Part shown: piece by piece, positions 7,693 through 16,578 of the stretch
Numbering within the stretch: the first letter of the stretch is position 1
Layout of the letters: each line of letters starts with the position of its first letter
NCBI RefSeq assembly: GCF_001654615.1
Contig: NZ_LWUD01000014.1
Coordinates: forward strand, 1-56,103
Length of the DNA stretch: 56,103 nucleotides
Direction: 5' to 3'
Source of the DNA: Ligilactobacillus aviarius
GTDB taxonomy: Bacteria > Bacillota > Bacilli > Lactobacillales > Lactobacillaceae
Notes under the pieces: generated by a model
Database searches by the model: none
Seen by the model: the letters and a program-made list of their open reading frames with translations, nothing else
Told to the model about the DNA's origin: nothing
Position numbers and translations under genes: made by a program

Positions 7693-8199
7693 ATGAAACA
7701 AGCAGAATTAGTAATAATTGCTGGAATCAATGGCGCGGGAAAGACGACCTTTTACCAGCAAAACCAGCAACGATTTAATCGATTTACGTATGTCAGTGCG
7801 GATGAATTTTTGCGAAAGATGCATGGTAATTGGCGCAAAAGTGATGATCAAATCAAAGCACTGTTGCAGACGGATGCAGCAATTCGAAAGCTAATTAATC
7901 AGCAAATAAATATTGTTTATGAAGTTAACCTGGGTGGCAATGCCCGCAGTTTGATTAAAATTATGGATTTAGCGCATTCAATGCAATATTCTGTAACGGT
8001 GGTTGAAATTCGAATTCGGGATGCAGCTCTTGCGGTTAAACGGATTTTACATCGCTTCAAGGCAGGCGGTTTTGGTGCTGATCCGGCATTGATCACGAAG
8101 CGGTTTACGAATCTTGAATCAGATTTTGCCGAACTTGAACAGACGGCAGACCAAGTGATCAAGTTTGATAACACCCAGTCGTTTATTAGGTGTGATTGA
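7693..8199 (+). CDS. Zeta-toxin-like P-loop kinase (COG4185 type)
   Basis: 168 residues. Walker A GINGAGKT with K17. The region around 110-140 (AVKRILHRFKAGGFGADPALITKRF) matches the R..K.GG.G.....I..R pattern of zeta-toxin-like ATPases. These proteins phosphorylate small molecules; zeta toxins proper act on UDP-N-acetylamino sugars, but many COG4185 members have no proven substrate. No epsilon-type antitoxin is adjacent; the upstream Fic gene is the only partner. The ribosome site is weak (AAAGG). Its stop overlaps the -35 of the next gene. Confidence 0.75.
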   Translation: MKQAELVIIAGINGAGKTTFYQQNQQRFNRFTYVSADEFLRKMHGNWRKSDDQIKALLQTDAAIRKLINQQINIVYEVNLGGNARSLIKIMDLAHSMQYSVTVVEIRIRDAALAVKRILHRFKAGGFGADPALITKRFTNLESDFAELEQTADQVIKFDNTQSFIRCD

Positions 8200-8223
8200 T
8201 TTTAATTATTATTGAACTATAAT
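8196..8223 (+). promoter_or_regulatory. malR promoter
   Basis: -35 TTGATT 8196-8201, 16-nt spacer, -10 TATAAT 8218-8223, overlapping the stop of the kinase gene. Confidence 0.6.
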
Positions 8224-8258
8224 TTTAATATTAGTGAAATAAAGAAGAGGAAATTGAA

Positions 8259-9269
8259 ATGGCAACAATCAAAGATGTGGCACGCGAAGCCGGCGTGTCA
8301 CCATCAACGGTTTCGCGAACTTTGCATGACAGTTCGTTAATTAGTCAGGAAACCAAAGAGAAAATTTGGCGGGCAATGAAAAAATTGAATTACTCACCGA
8401 ATTTTGCGGCGCAAAATTTAGCAAATAACACTTCAAATATTATTGGGGTAATTCTCCCGCCGAATGAGGAATCGGTTGCAAATAACCCATTTTTCGGTCA
8501 AATTTTACAGGGAATTACTTCAGTCTGTAACCAGCAGGCCTACATGGTATCAGTTGCGACGGGGAAAGATAACGCTGAGCTGATCGAAAACGTTCAAATG
8601 ATGATGGAGCGTGGGCGGGTTAAACGGTTTATCGTGACTTTCTCCCAACAAAGCGATGATGTTTTGGAATATTTAGATCAGAATAATGCAGAGTATGTTT
8701 TGATTGGAGAGCCGATCAAAAATATCGCTGAAACGTTGTATGTCAACAATGATAATGTGGCTGCGGGAAAGGATGCAACGGAGTACCTGCTTGGTAACGG
8801 TTATCACCATCCAGTTTATGTTTATGAAGATTTAGAAGAAATGGTGCAAAAGGATCGTTTTATCGGTTATTCGCACGCAATGGAAGCGGACGAGCGGACA
8901 CCGTTAAGCTATCAAATCAAAAAAGAGCATACCAAGGAAGAACTTCAAGAATTCATTGACCAGCACCCCGAAGTTGATTCAATGGTTGCTTGTGATGACA
9001 TTATGGGCGTGACCTTGCAAAACGGTTTGTTGGCCATTCATCAGAATTTAGCTGATTACGGCATAATCAGCTTTAACAATTCGCTGTTTGCCCGGGCTTC
9101 GCACCCATCATTAACCTCAGTTGAAATTTTCCCAACTTCTTTGGGAATGGAAGCGGCGGTATTGATTTTAAACGTTGATGATCAAGATTTTACCAAATTG
9201 CGGTCAATCCTTTCGCATGTGGTTATTCCGCATAAAATTGTTGAGCGAGAATCAACTAAAAGAAAATAA
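8259..9269 (+). CDS. malR: LacI-family transcriptional regulator, probable maltose repressor MalR
   Basis: 336 residues. The N-terminal helix-turn-helix TIKDVAREAGVSPSTVSRTL is the LacI/GalR signature, followed by a hinge near NFAAQNLAN and a periplasmic-binding-protein-like effector domain. Overall it reads like lactobacillar MalR. The likely operators are the palindromes before the two MalT-like genes (18045-18062 and 21389-21414), about 9 kb away; in many lactobacilli malR adjoins the mal operon. AGAGG lies 8 nt before the ATG. The specific effector is inferred from family and context only. Confidence 0.75.
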   Translation: MATIKDVAREAGVSPSTVSRTLHDSSLISQETKEKIWRAMKKLNYSPNFAAQNLANNTSNIIGVILPPNEESVANNPFFGQILQGITSVCNQQAYMVSVATGKDNAELIENVQMMMERGRVKRFIVTFSQQSDDVLEYLDQNNAEYVLIGEPIKNIAETLYVNNDNVAAGKDATEYLLGNGYHHPVYVYEDLEEMVQKDRFIGYSHAMEADERTPLSYQIKKEHTKEELQEFIDQHPEVDSMVACDDIMGVTLQNGLLAIHQNLADYGIISFNNSLFARASHPSLTSVEIFPTSLGMEAAVLILNVDDQDFTKLRSILSHVVIPHKIVERESTKRK

Positions 9270-9376
9270 TTAATGAGTAAGAGCGGGTGAAAGGCCTGAT
9301 TTTTGTGTATTTATATTGATTAATCACGAAATTTCGTGATAAACTTAAACAAAATGTTGAATAAGGGGTGAAATTC

Positions 9377-10651
9377 ATGATCGTTGATTTTACAGTTGAA
9401 AACTTTCGTTCATTTAAGAATCAAGAAATTTTATCTGCTGAAGCGGGGGAACGATTGCGCAAATATAATGCGTCTAATACGCTGATGATCAGTAAAACAC
9501 GGCTCTTGAAAAATCTTTTGTTATTTGGCCCGAATGGTTCTGGGAAATCAAATATGTTGATCGCGTTAAAGTTAATGAAGCAGATGATTTTGAACGATCC
9601 AGTGAATGTAACGCAAAAGTTGCCGTACCAGCCATTTGCGTTTTCAAATGATCAAGGGAAACCAACATTGTTCCAAATTGATTTTTTCTATGAAGATACA
9701 GAATATCAATATCGTTTTAGTTATAATGCGGAAAAAATCTTATCAGAGTCTTTAAAAATCAGACCTCCACGGCATTCAAAATTTAAAGTATATTTTGAAA
9801 GAAGCAAAAGCAAGGATTTTGTTCCGCAAAGCTTGCGGCAAATTTTAAAGCAAACTAAGCAAAACTCACTATTACTGTATAACGCACAGAAAAATAATGA
9901 CCAACCGGCAATTAATGTAATGAAATGGTTCAGTGAAAATTTAATTTTCTTCGATGATTTTCAAGTTAATGAAAATATGTTAGAAATGGTAAATCAGCCG
10001 GACATCAAGAATGCGATAATTGAATTTCTTCAATTCGCAGATTTTAATATTGAAGATGTAACGGTTGAGAAAATAGCTGTCCCACCAATGCCGCAAGAAT
10101 TTAAGAAGGTTCTCAATCAAATAGGTGGCAATGTCCAACTTCCAACAACCCAGTCACGTTTATTTACGATTCATAAAGTATATGATGCCAATGGAAAGGT
10201 AGTTGGAAAGCGTCAATGGGATTTAAATTCAGAATCTTTAGGAACACAAAAGATATTTTTGATTGCCTTGGCATTACTTTATGCCCGAAAATATGGAGAT
10301 AATAAAACGTTAATTTTTGATGAGTTTGATGATTCTTTACACGTTGAATTATCCAAAAATTTAGTTCGAATCTTTAATTCAACGGAAAATATGAATCAAA
10401 TTATTTCAACAACGCATGAATTGCAATTGTTGGATCAAAATCTGCGAGTTGATCAAATCTATTTATTTGAAAAAGATTTTGAGGGAATTTCAACTTTGGA
10501 TTCAATTTTTGACTTTGATGATAGTCGAAATAAAGGAAGAACCGATATCGGATATATGAAACGATACATTAAGGGAAAGTACGGGGCTTATCCTCAAATT
10601 GAATTGGAAGAAATGCAGGAAGCGTTAAAGGGAGTAGAAAAGAAAGAGTAG
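9377..10651 (+). CDS. AAA/ABC-type ATPase of an ATPase-RloB (RloA-like) pair
   Basis: 424 residues from ATG 9377; the GTG at 9368 lies within the AAGGGGTGA ribosome site. The N-terminus FTVENFRSFKN is typical of SMC/RecF/OLD-type ATPases. Walker A FGPNGSGKS has K57, and Walker B LIFDEFDDSLH has D315/E316, followed by a TTHE switch histidine. The gene is 3 nt upstream of the RloB-like gene. Such pairs occur in restriction islands and in abortive-infection systems. In this model the ATPase senses infection and activates the partner; this is inferred. Confidence 0.8.
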   Translation: MIVDFTVENFRSFKNQEILSAEAGERLRKYNASNTLMISKTRLLKNLLLFGPNGSGKSNMLIALKLMKQMILNDPVNVTQKLPYQPFAFSNDQGKPTLFQIDFFYEDTEYQYRFSYNAEKILSESLKIRPPRHSKFKVYFERSKSKDFVPQSLRQILKQTKQNSLLLYNAQKNNDQPAINVMKWFSENLIFFDDFQVNENMLEMVNQPDIKNAIIEFLQFADFNIEDVTVEKIAVPPMPQEFKKVLNQIGGNVQLPTTQSRLFTIHKVYDANGKVVGKRQWDLNSESLGTQKIFLIALALLYARKYGDNKTLIFDEFDDSLHVELSKNLVRIFNSTENMNQIISTTHELQLLDQNLRVDQIYLFEKDFEGISTLDSIFDFDDSRNKGRTDIGYMKRYIKGKYGAYPQIELEEMQEALKGVEKKE

Positions 10652-10654
10652 AAA

Positions 10655-11227
10655 ATGGGAAGAAAATCAAAATTAAAAAAATTAAAATCACAAAAGTATA
10701 TTTTATGCGAAGGAAAATCTGAGGAAAAATATTTTTCAATGCTGAAACGGAAGTATCGTAGGAATTTGATTAAGATTAAATGCGTTGACTGTGGAAATAA
10801 AAAGATTTTGACAGAGGCAGCAAAATTAAAAAAAACTCACCTTAATGGTGAAATTTATGTGGCTTTTGATGCTGATGAAATGAGCAAAGTGGATATCGAA
10901 TGGTGTAAACAATATGCTCAACGAAATAATTTACATTTAATTTTTTCTAATGTATGTTTTGAGGTTTGGATATTATTACACTATGAATATTTTATAAGTA
11001 ATCTTAGTAAACAGGTGTTGTTTCATAAAATAGCAGATAAAATGGAAATATCAAATTACGAGAAATTTAAGGGCGAACGATATGACAGATGGCTTTATGA
11101 TCGAGTGAATGTTGCTGCTAGTAATGCAGATAAATTAAGAGATAATAATCCTGAGTTATATCAAAATCCATATACTGATTTGGGAAGAAAAAAGTTAATG
11201 ACTTTGTTTGATACAGAAAAATTGTAG
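10655..11227 (+). CDS. RloB-like protein, probable Toprim effector
   Basis: 190 residues, basic N-terminus. Toprim-like landmarks are CEGKSEEKYF (E19) and FDADE (D72, D74), followed by CFEVWILLHYE near residue 102, all typical of RloB-domain proteins. A Toprim fold suggests metal-dependent nuclease activity, as proposed for defence systems of related layout (OLD/PARIS-like). The gene is markedly AT-rich, more so than the mal and ldh regions, which fits horizontal acquisition. It is translated with the ATPase gene (3-nt gap). No restriction-modification genes are nearby. Confidence 0.75.
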   Translation: MGRKSKLKKLKSQKYILCEGKSEEKYFSMLKRKYRRNLIKIKCVDCGNKKILTEAAKLKKTHLNGEIYVAFDADEMSKVDIEWCKQYAQRNNLHLIFSNVCFEVWILLHYEYFISNLSKQVLFHKIADKMEISNYEKFKGERYDRWLYDRVNVAASNADKLRDNNPELYQNPYTDLGRKKLMTLFDTEKL

Positions 11228-11246
11228 TTAATTAGTATAAGCAACA

Positions 11247-11336
11247 TTGACAAATCTCATAAGCAATATTATATTGATGACGTGTGAGAACACATTTTAC
11301 CTAAATCATTTCCCGACGAATGTCGGGATTTTTTTA
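11247..11336 (+). ncRNA. Candidate ~55-nt small RNA: promoter plus terminator without ORF
   Basis: Consensus promoter TTGACA 11247-11252, 17-nt spacer, TATATT 11270-11275. A start near 11282 would give an RNA with a small hairpin (TGTG/CACA at 11283-11294) and an intrinsic terminator (TCCCGAC/GTCGGGA 11311-11328, T7). No start codon with a ribosome site lies between. It could be an sRNA or a decoy of lost sequence. Confidence 0.45.
11311..11336 (+). terminator. Intrinsic terminator
   Basis: TCCCGAC, GAAT loop, GTCGGGA and a T7 run. It could also serve the ATPase/RloB operon by read-through. Confidence 0.85.
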
Positions 11337-11476
11337 TCTAAAAAAATAACTTAATATTATTGATAACTTTTATTTAATAAATATTAATTATTTTTAAAAT
11401 GATTAATTTGGGTGGATAATAGAAGTGTAGTAAGGGATTATCTACATTATAAAATATAATAGGGAGGTATCTTATT

Positions 11477-13321
11477 ATGAGTAATAAGGATATTAATATT
11501 GATGCCTTATTTATCGGTGAAAAAGCCGAAAACGGTGACATGTTTAAGTCAATTTTAACTGACTTAATTGATGAACACCTTGGTTGGCGTCAAAATTATA
11601 TGCCACAAGACAAGCCGTTAATTTCTGAAAAGGAGAAAGATTCAGCTGAATATCAAGAAACAGTTGAAAAGATGCGTGACGTTTTAGACGAAGTTTCAAC
11701 ACGTTTACGTAGTAATTCAGTTCCTTGGCATTCACCACGTTACTGGGGACACATGAACTCAGAAACGTTAATGCCTGCTATTTTGGCATATACATACGCA
11801 ATGTTATGGAATGGTAATAACGTTGCATATGAATCATCACCAGGTACATCACAAATGGAAGAAGAAGTCGGCCATGACTTTGCTGACATGTTTGGTTTCA
11901 AAGATGGTTGGGGCCATATTTCTGCTGATGGATCAATCGCTAACTTGGAAGGTTTATGGTATGCACGTAACTTAAAGAGTTTACCAATGGCCATCAAGGA
12001 AGTTAAACCAGAGTTAGTGGAAGGTAAGTCAGACTGGGAACTTCTTAATATGACTACTGATGATATTCTTGACATGTTGGAAGAATTGTCAGATGAAGAA
12101 ATTGACGCTGTAAAGGCACGTTCAGCTCGTGGAGGCGAAAACCTTAAGCAATTAGGTAAATGGATTGTTCCACAAACCAAACACTATTCATGGTTGAAGG
12201 CTGCCGACATCATTGGTATCGGACTTGATCAGGTTGTATCTGTTCCTGTTGACAATAACTATCGGATGAAAGTTGATGAACTAGAAAAGACAATTCGTTC
12301 ATTAGTAGCTGATAAGACCCCTATTTTAGGTGTTGTAGGTGTTGTTGGTTCAACAGAAGAAGGTGCGGTTGATCCAATTAACGAAATTGTTGAACTTCGT
12401 AAGAAACTTATGAAGGAAGGCATTTACTTCTATCTTCATGTTGATGCTGCTTATGGTGGTTATGCACGTACAATGTTCTTAGATGAAGACAATAACTTTA
12501 TCCCATATAAGGACTTAAAGAAAGTTCACAAAGAATATGGTGTATTCCAAGAAGAAAAAGATTACATTTCAGAAGATGTATATAATGCATTCAAAGCAAT
12601 TGAAGATGCTGAATCAGTAACTGTTGATCCACATAAGATGGGTTACATTCCATATTCAGCTGGTGGTATTGCAATTCGTGATATTCGTTTGCGTAACATT
12701 ATTTCTTACTTTGCCACATATGTATTTGAAAAGGGATCAAAGGCTCCTTCAATGTTAGGTGCTTACATTCTTGAAGGCTCAAAAGCTGGTGCAACTGCAG
12801 CATCTGTTTGGGCAGCTCACCATGTTTTGCCATTGAATGTTGCTGGATATGGTAAATTAATTGGTAAGAGTGTTGAAGCAGCTCACCACTTCTATGATTT
12901 CTTGAGTAACTTAAGCTTTAACATTGATGGCCAAGAAATTGAAGTACATCCATTAACAAATCCAGACTTTAATATCGTTGACTGGACGTTCAACATTAAA
13001 GGAAACAAGGATCTTGTTAAGATGAATGAATTAAATCACAAGTTCTACGATGAAGCTTCATTCATGAGTGGTCCAATTTATAACAATGACTTTATTACTT
13101 CACATACTGACTTTGCAATTCCAGACTATGGTAATAGTCCGTTGAAGTATGTTGAAGGCATTGGTTATGATGAAAAAGAATGGAATCGTGCTGGTAAAGT
13201 AACAATTTTACGTGCATGTGTTCTTACACCATTAATGTATGACAAGAAGCACTTTGAAGAATATGCAGAAAAGATCAAGAGTGCTATGGAAGAAAAATTG
13301 ACTCGCATTTTAAGCAAGTAA
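11477..13321 (+). CDS. tyrDC: Tyrosine decarboxylase
   Basis: 614 residues, close to the ~620 of enterococcal and L. brevis enzymes. It is a pyridoxal-phosphate group II decarboxylase: the HVDAAYGG motif holds the cofactor-binding aspartate and [16 protein letters not shown] holds the Schiff-base lysine K387. It converts tyrosine to tyramine and CO2, consuming a cytoplasmic proton. GGGAGG lies 9 nt before the ATG. It heads the cluster with tyrP and nhaC; tyrS is last instead of first. A hairpin without T-run follows at 13332-13367. Substrate assignment rests on context and motifs; phenylalanine may also be accepted. Confidence 0.93.
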   Translation: MSNKDINIDALFIGEKAENGDMFKSILTDLIDEHLGWRQNYMPQDKPLISEKEKDSAEYQETVEKMRDVLDEVSTRLRSNSVPWHSPRYWGHMNSETLMPAILAYTYAMLWNGNNVAYESSPGTSQMEEEVGHDFADMFGFKDGWGHISADGSIANLEGLWYARNLKSLPMAIKEVKPELVEGKSDWELLNMTTDDILDMLEELSDEEIDAVKARSARGGENLKQLGKWIVPQTKHYSWLKAADIIGIGLDQVVSVPVDNNYRMKVDELEKTIRSLVADKTPILGVVGVVGSTEEGAVDPINEIVELRKKLMKEGIYFYLHVDAAYGGYARTMFLDEDNNFIPYKDLKKVHKEYGVFQEEKDYISEDVYNAFKAIEDAESVTVDPHKMGYIPYSAGGIAIRDIRLRNIISYFATYVFEKGSKAPSMLGAYILEGSKAGATAASVWAAHHVLPLNVAGYGKLIGKSVEAAHHFYDFLSNLSFNIDGQEIEVHPLTNPDFNIVDWTFNIKGNKDLVKMNELNHKFYDEASFMSGPIYNNDFITSHTDFAIPDYGNSPLKYVEGIGYDEKEWNRAGKVTILRACVLTPLMYDKKHFEEYAEKIKSAMEEKLTRILSK

Positions 13322-13331
13322 TTATTTGATT

Positions 13332-13367
13332 ATATAGCCCGGAGATTTATGGTCTTTAGGGCTATAT
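13332..13367 (+). other. Intercistronic hairpin between tyrDC and tyrP
   Basis: Perfect 9-bp arms ATATAGCCC and GGGCTATAT with an 18-nt loop and no T-run. Probably an RNA-processing, stability or partial-termination element that sets the tyrDC:tyrP ratio. Confidence 0.6.
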
Positions 13368-13399
13368 TAATTTAAAAGGAAATATAAAGAGGTATTAAA

Positions 13400-14812
13400 A
13401 TGGCAAAAGAAAGTAGTAAGATTGGTTTTGTTACATTTGTTGGTATTGTAATGGCCATGGTTGCTACAGTTCGTAGTATTCCAACTTTGGCTGCTGCAAG
13501 TTGGCAAATGATTTTTTGGATGATCTTTGCAGTTTTGTTCTTTGCTCTTCCAGTTTCATTGATGTCTGGTGAGTTATCTACAATGTTGCAAGATGAAGGT
13601 GGCCCTCAATTGTGGGTAAAAACTGCAATGGGTTCAAAATGGGGATTTGTTACAGCATGGTTACTTTGGGTTCAAATGTTTCCTGGAATGGTAATGGTTG
13701 CTTCAACTCTTGGACCTTTGTTAGGAAATGCAATTGGAAATACAACCTTAGGGAATAATCACTGGTTCACATTAGGATGTATCTTAGTTATCTATTGGAT
13801 TATTACAATTTTAAACTTGAAGTTTGATATGGCTAAAATCGGTGGAAGCATCGGTGTATGGCTGGGTGTATATATTCCAGTTGCTGTAATGGTAATCATG
13901 GGTGTACTTTCATTTTTGAAAGTTGGTATCCAAGCTCACTCAGTATTAGGTTCATTTTCACCAATGAAGTTATTACCAACAGATACTAGTTCATTGAAAT
14001 ATGTTGGTGCAATCGCATTTATCTTTACCGGAATTGAAACGGCTGGGGTTTATGTTCCACGTCTTAAAGAAGCAACAAAGAACTTCTCACGTGGCTTGAT
14101 TGTCGCATTAATTGGTTTAATTTTCTTAAATATTGTTAATGCTTTCTTTGTAGCTGATGTTGTTCCAAAGGGAAGTACACAATTAACAAATATTACACAA
14201 CCAATTTTAATTTTCTGTCATATTTTAGGCTGGCCAACTATTATTGCTAATATCTTTAGTTTGCTTGCATTTATCGGGGTTATTTTGCAACTTTCTGCTT
14301 GGGTAACTGGTCCATCACAAACAATTATTCAAGTAGCTAAGGAAGGTTTAATTCCTGCTAAATGGCACTTCCAACGTGAAAATAAGTATGGCGTTTCAAA
14401 GAATGTTGTATTGACACAATCAATTTGTATTTCATTATTTGCTTTAATGTATGCATTACCAAATATTAATACAGTATTCTTAACATTAGTTAACACAACA
14501 ACATTGTTATACTGCATCATTTACTTGTTCATTGGTATTGCATTTATTAAATTGCGGTACTCAAAGGCAGATGTTGAACGTCCATATCGAGTTGGTAAGA
14601 ATGGTAACGGCTTAGCATGGACTATGACCGTAATGTTCCTTTTTGGTATCATTTTAATCGGAATTGTATCATTAGTTAGTCAACCTCTGCTTAATGCTGT
14701 GATTATGCTTGTGATTACAGTTGTTTTGACAATCATTCCAATTATCATTGATAAGTTCAAGAAGGATGAATGGTATACGGATGCACAAGAAGATTTGAAA
14801 AACAATAAATAA
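13400..14812 (+). CDS. tyrP: Tyrosine/tyramine antiporter (APC superfamily)
   Basis: 470 residues with about 12 hydrophobic helices across the whole length; it belongs to the glutamate/GABA-antiporter-like branch of the APC family. The start region KIGFVTFVGIVMAMVATVRSIP matches this branch. Directly downstream of tyrDC, it is expected to exchange external tyrosine for tyramine, which with decarboxylation generates membrane potential and pH. Ribosome site AGAGG before ATG 13400. A terminator hairpin follows and may reduce read-through into nhaC. Confidence 0.9.
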   Translation: MAKESSKIGFVTFVGIVMAMVATVRSIPTLAAASWQMIFWMIFAVLFFALPVSLMSGELSTMLQDEGGPQLWVKTAMGSKWGFVTAWLLWVQMFPGMVMVASTLGPLLGNAIGNTTLGNNHWFTLGCILVIYWIITILNLKFDMAKIGGSIGVWLGVYIPVAVMVIMGVLSFLKVGIQAHSVLGSFSPMKLLPTDTSSLKYVGAIAFIFTGIETAGVYVPRLKEATKNFSRGLIVALIGLIFLNIVNAFFVADVVPKGSTQLTNITQPILIFCHILGWPTIIANIFSLLAFIGVILQLSAWVTGPSQTIIQVAKEGLIPAKWHFQRENKYGVSKNVVLTQSICISLFALMYALPNINTVFLTLVNTTTLLYCIIYLFIGIAFIKLRYSKADVERPYRVGKNGNGLAWTMTVMFLFGIILIGIVSLVSQPLLNAVIMLVITVVLTIIPIIIDKFKKDEWYTDAQEDLKNNK

Positions 14813-14820
14813 TTAAAGTA

Positions 14821-14856
14821 AACAGCATAGGAAGCAGTTTCTTATGCTGTTTTTTA
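14821..14856 (+). terminator. Intrinsic terminator/attenuator between tyrP and nhaC
   Basis: AACAGCATA pairs with TATGCTGTT, followed by a T-rich tail, 20 nt before the nhaC start. Confidence 0.75.
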
Positions 14857-14875
14857 TGTTAAGGAATGAGGATTT

Positions 14876-16273
14876 ATGAAAAAAGAAAATAAAACTGTAC
14901 ATATTGGGGTAGCAGAAGCAGTTTTAATTTTAATTGTTCTATTTTGTATTTTAGGCTTTTTAATTATTGGCCTTCATATTTCTCCACAAGTTCCTATTTT
15001 GACTGCATTAACTTTTTTAATGTTTTACGGTAAAATTAGAGGATTTTCTTGGAATGATATTATGGATGGTCTAGAGTCTGGAATTAAACCTGGGATTATT
15101 CCATTGATGATTTTTCTGATGATAGGATCATTGATAGCATGTTGGATTTTTTCGGGCACAATACCAACTATTATGTATTTCGGATTTAATATAATTTCGG
15201 CTAAATTCTTTTTACCAACTGTATTTATCGTATGTTCATTAGTTGCAATTACTTGTGGAAGTTCGTTTACGACGGTATCAACGATGGGGATTGCTTTTAT
15301 AGGTATCGGAACAGTATTAGGAATAAATCCAGGTTTAACGGTTGGAGCAATTGTTTCAGGTGCATTTTTCGGTGCGAATGTATCGCCATTATCTGGAACA
15401 ACAAATTTGGCAGCAGGAATTGGTGAAATAGATCTTTATACTCATATAAAGTCACTTTTATTGACTGATATTCCAGCCTTTGTTATTTCATTGGTGATTT
15501 ATTTCTTTTTAGGATTAGGAACAAAGTCAGTTCGATTAACTCAAGTAACTTTAATGATGCAACAGATAAAAGGTCATTTCTGGGTTTCGCCTTGGACTTT
15601 AATCCCAGTTGTATTATTATTGGCCTTGGCTTGGATGAAAGTTCCTGCCGTACCTTCATTAATTGCAGGCTCGGCTATGGGGTTACTAGTAGGTTTTATA
15701 CATAATCCTAAAATCTCAATTTCTACGTTGGCAAGTTACGTTATGAATGGTTATGTGGCACATACAGGAAATAAAATGTTGGATGCCTTGTTTTCAAAAG
15801 GGGGCATATCAAGTATGTTGTCATCTGCTGCGTTAATTATTTTAGCCTTAGCTTTGGGTGGTACATTAATTAAATTTAACATTATAGGTGTATTAATTAA
15901 TAAAATGTCTTCGTTTGTTAATACGCCTGGGAAACTAGTTTTATTGACTGCTTTAGGAAGTGTAGGCGTTAATTATTTAGTTGGCGAACAATATCTTTCA
16001 ATTATTTTGCCCGGACAGACATTTGAAAAATCGTATGATAGACTAAAGCTACCACATAAATATTTAACGAGAACATTAAACGATGCAGGTGCGGCGGTTA
16101 ATTCAATTGTTCCATGGGGTGTAAGCGGAACGTTTATTTCAGGGGCATTACAAATTGAAGCTTTGAAATATATTCCATTTGCCTTTTTCCCAATTATTGT
16201 TCCGCTGTTGACAATAATACTTGGATTTTTTGTGAAAAAACAAACAATTACAAAAAAATCGCTTGACAAATAA
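14876..16273 (+). CDS. nhaC: NhaC-family Na+/H+ antiporter
   Basis: 465 residues, about 11-12 membrane segments, with the conserved CGSSFTTVSTMG and FGANVSPLSGTTNLAAG regions of NhaC proteins. nhaC is the usual companion of tyrDC-tyrP in lactobacilli and enterococci, where it is thought to help ion and pH balance. Ribosome site AAGGAATGAGG before the ATG. Transcription probably depends on read-through of the terminator at 14821-14856. The last codons contain TTGACA (16263-16268), the -35 of the tyrS T-box transcript. Confidence 0.9.
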   Translation: MKKENKTVHIGVAEAVLILIVLFCILGFLIIGLHISPQVPILTALTFLMFYGKIRGFSWNDIMDGLESGIKPGIIPLMIFLMIGSLIACWIFSGTIPTIMYFGFNIISAKFFLPTVFIVCSLVAITCGSSFTTVSTMGIAFIGIGTVLGINPGLTVGAIVSGAFFGANVSPLSGTTNLAAGIGEIDLYTHIKSLLLTDIPAFVISLVIYFFLGLGTKSVRLTQVTLMMQQIKGHFWVSPWTLIPVVLLLALAWMKVPAVPSLIAGSAMGLLVGFIHNPKISISTLASYVMNGYVAHTGNKMLDALFSKGGISSMLSSAALIILALALGGTLIKFNIIGVLINKMSSFVNTPGKLVLLTALGSVGVNYLVGEQYLSIILPGQTFEKSYDRLKLPHKYLTRTLNDAGAAVNSIVPWGVSGTFISGALQIEALKYIPFAFFPIIVPLLTIILGFFVKKQTITKKSLDK

Positions 16274-16291
16274 AAACCAATGTTTTTTAAT
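16263..16291 (+). promoter_or_regulatory. Promoter of the tyrS T-box transcript
   Basis: -35 TTGACA 16263-16268 inside the nhaC stop region, 17-nt spacer, -10 TTTAAT 16286-16291. Confidence 0.5.
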
Positions 16292-16319
16292 ATAGATAAA
16301 TCATAATAGTCTAAAACAT

Positions 16320-16534
16320 TAGAGATGAAGTAGGATTTACCCAACATTTAAGAGAGTCAATGGTTGCTGTGAATTGATATGTGGTAATATTTCGAATTAC
16401 GTCTCTGCATAAAATATGTTTAGCTAGCTAGCGTTAAAAGCAAATGAGGCACATGTTTATTTGTGTGCGAACATGGGTGGTACCACGGAGATTAATTCGT
16501 CCCTAGATGAAGTTTTTCATCTAGGGACTTTTTT
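16320..16534 (+). promoter_or_regulatory. Tyrosine T-box riboswitch with terminator
   Basis: Stem I base AGAGA near 16321 pairs with TCTCT at 16402-16406. The specifier codon is TAC (Tyr) at 16398-16400. The T-box sequence GGGTGGTACCACGG is at 16475-16488, and the terminator is GTCCCTAGATGAA...TTCATCTAGGGAC (16499-16527) plus T-run. Uncharged tRNA-Tyr is expected to stabilise the antiterminator and allow tyrS transcription. Confidence 0.93.
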
Positions 16535-16578
16535 AATCTGGGTTTTTGTGGGTTTTGATTTCAATTGGAGGTTTTTTT

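Noticed and set aside
16546-16578. Upstream TTG start giving tyrS 11 more residues
   Set aside because: It has no ribosome site and lies just after the T-box terminator; ATG 16579 has TTGGAGG at correct spacing and gives the normal N-terminus.
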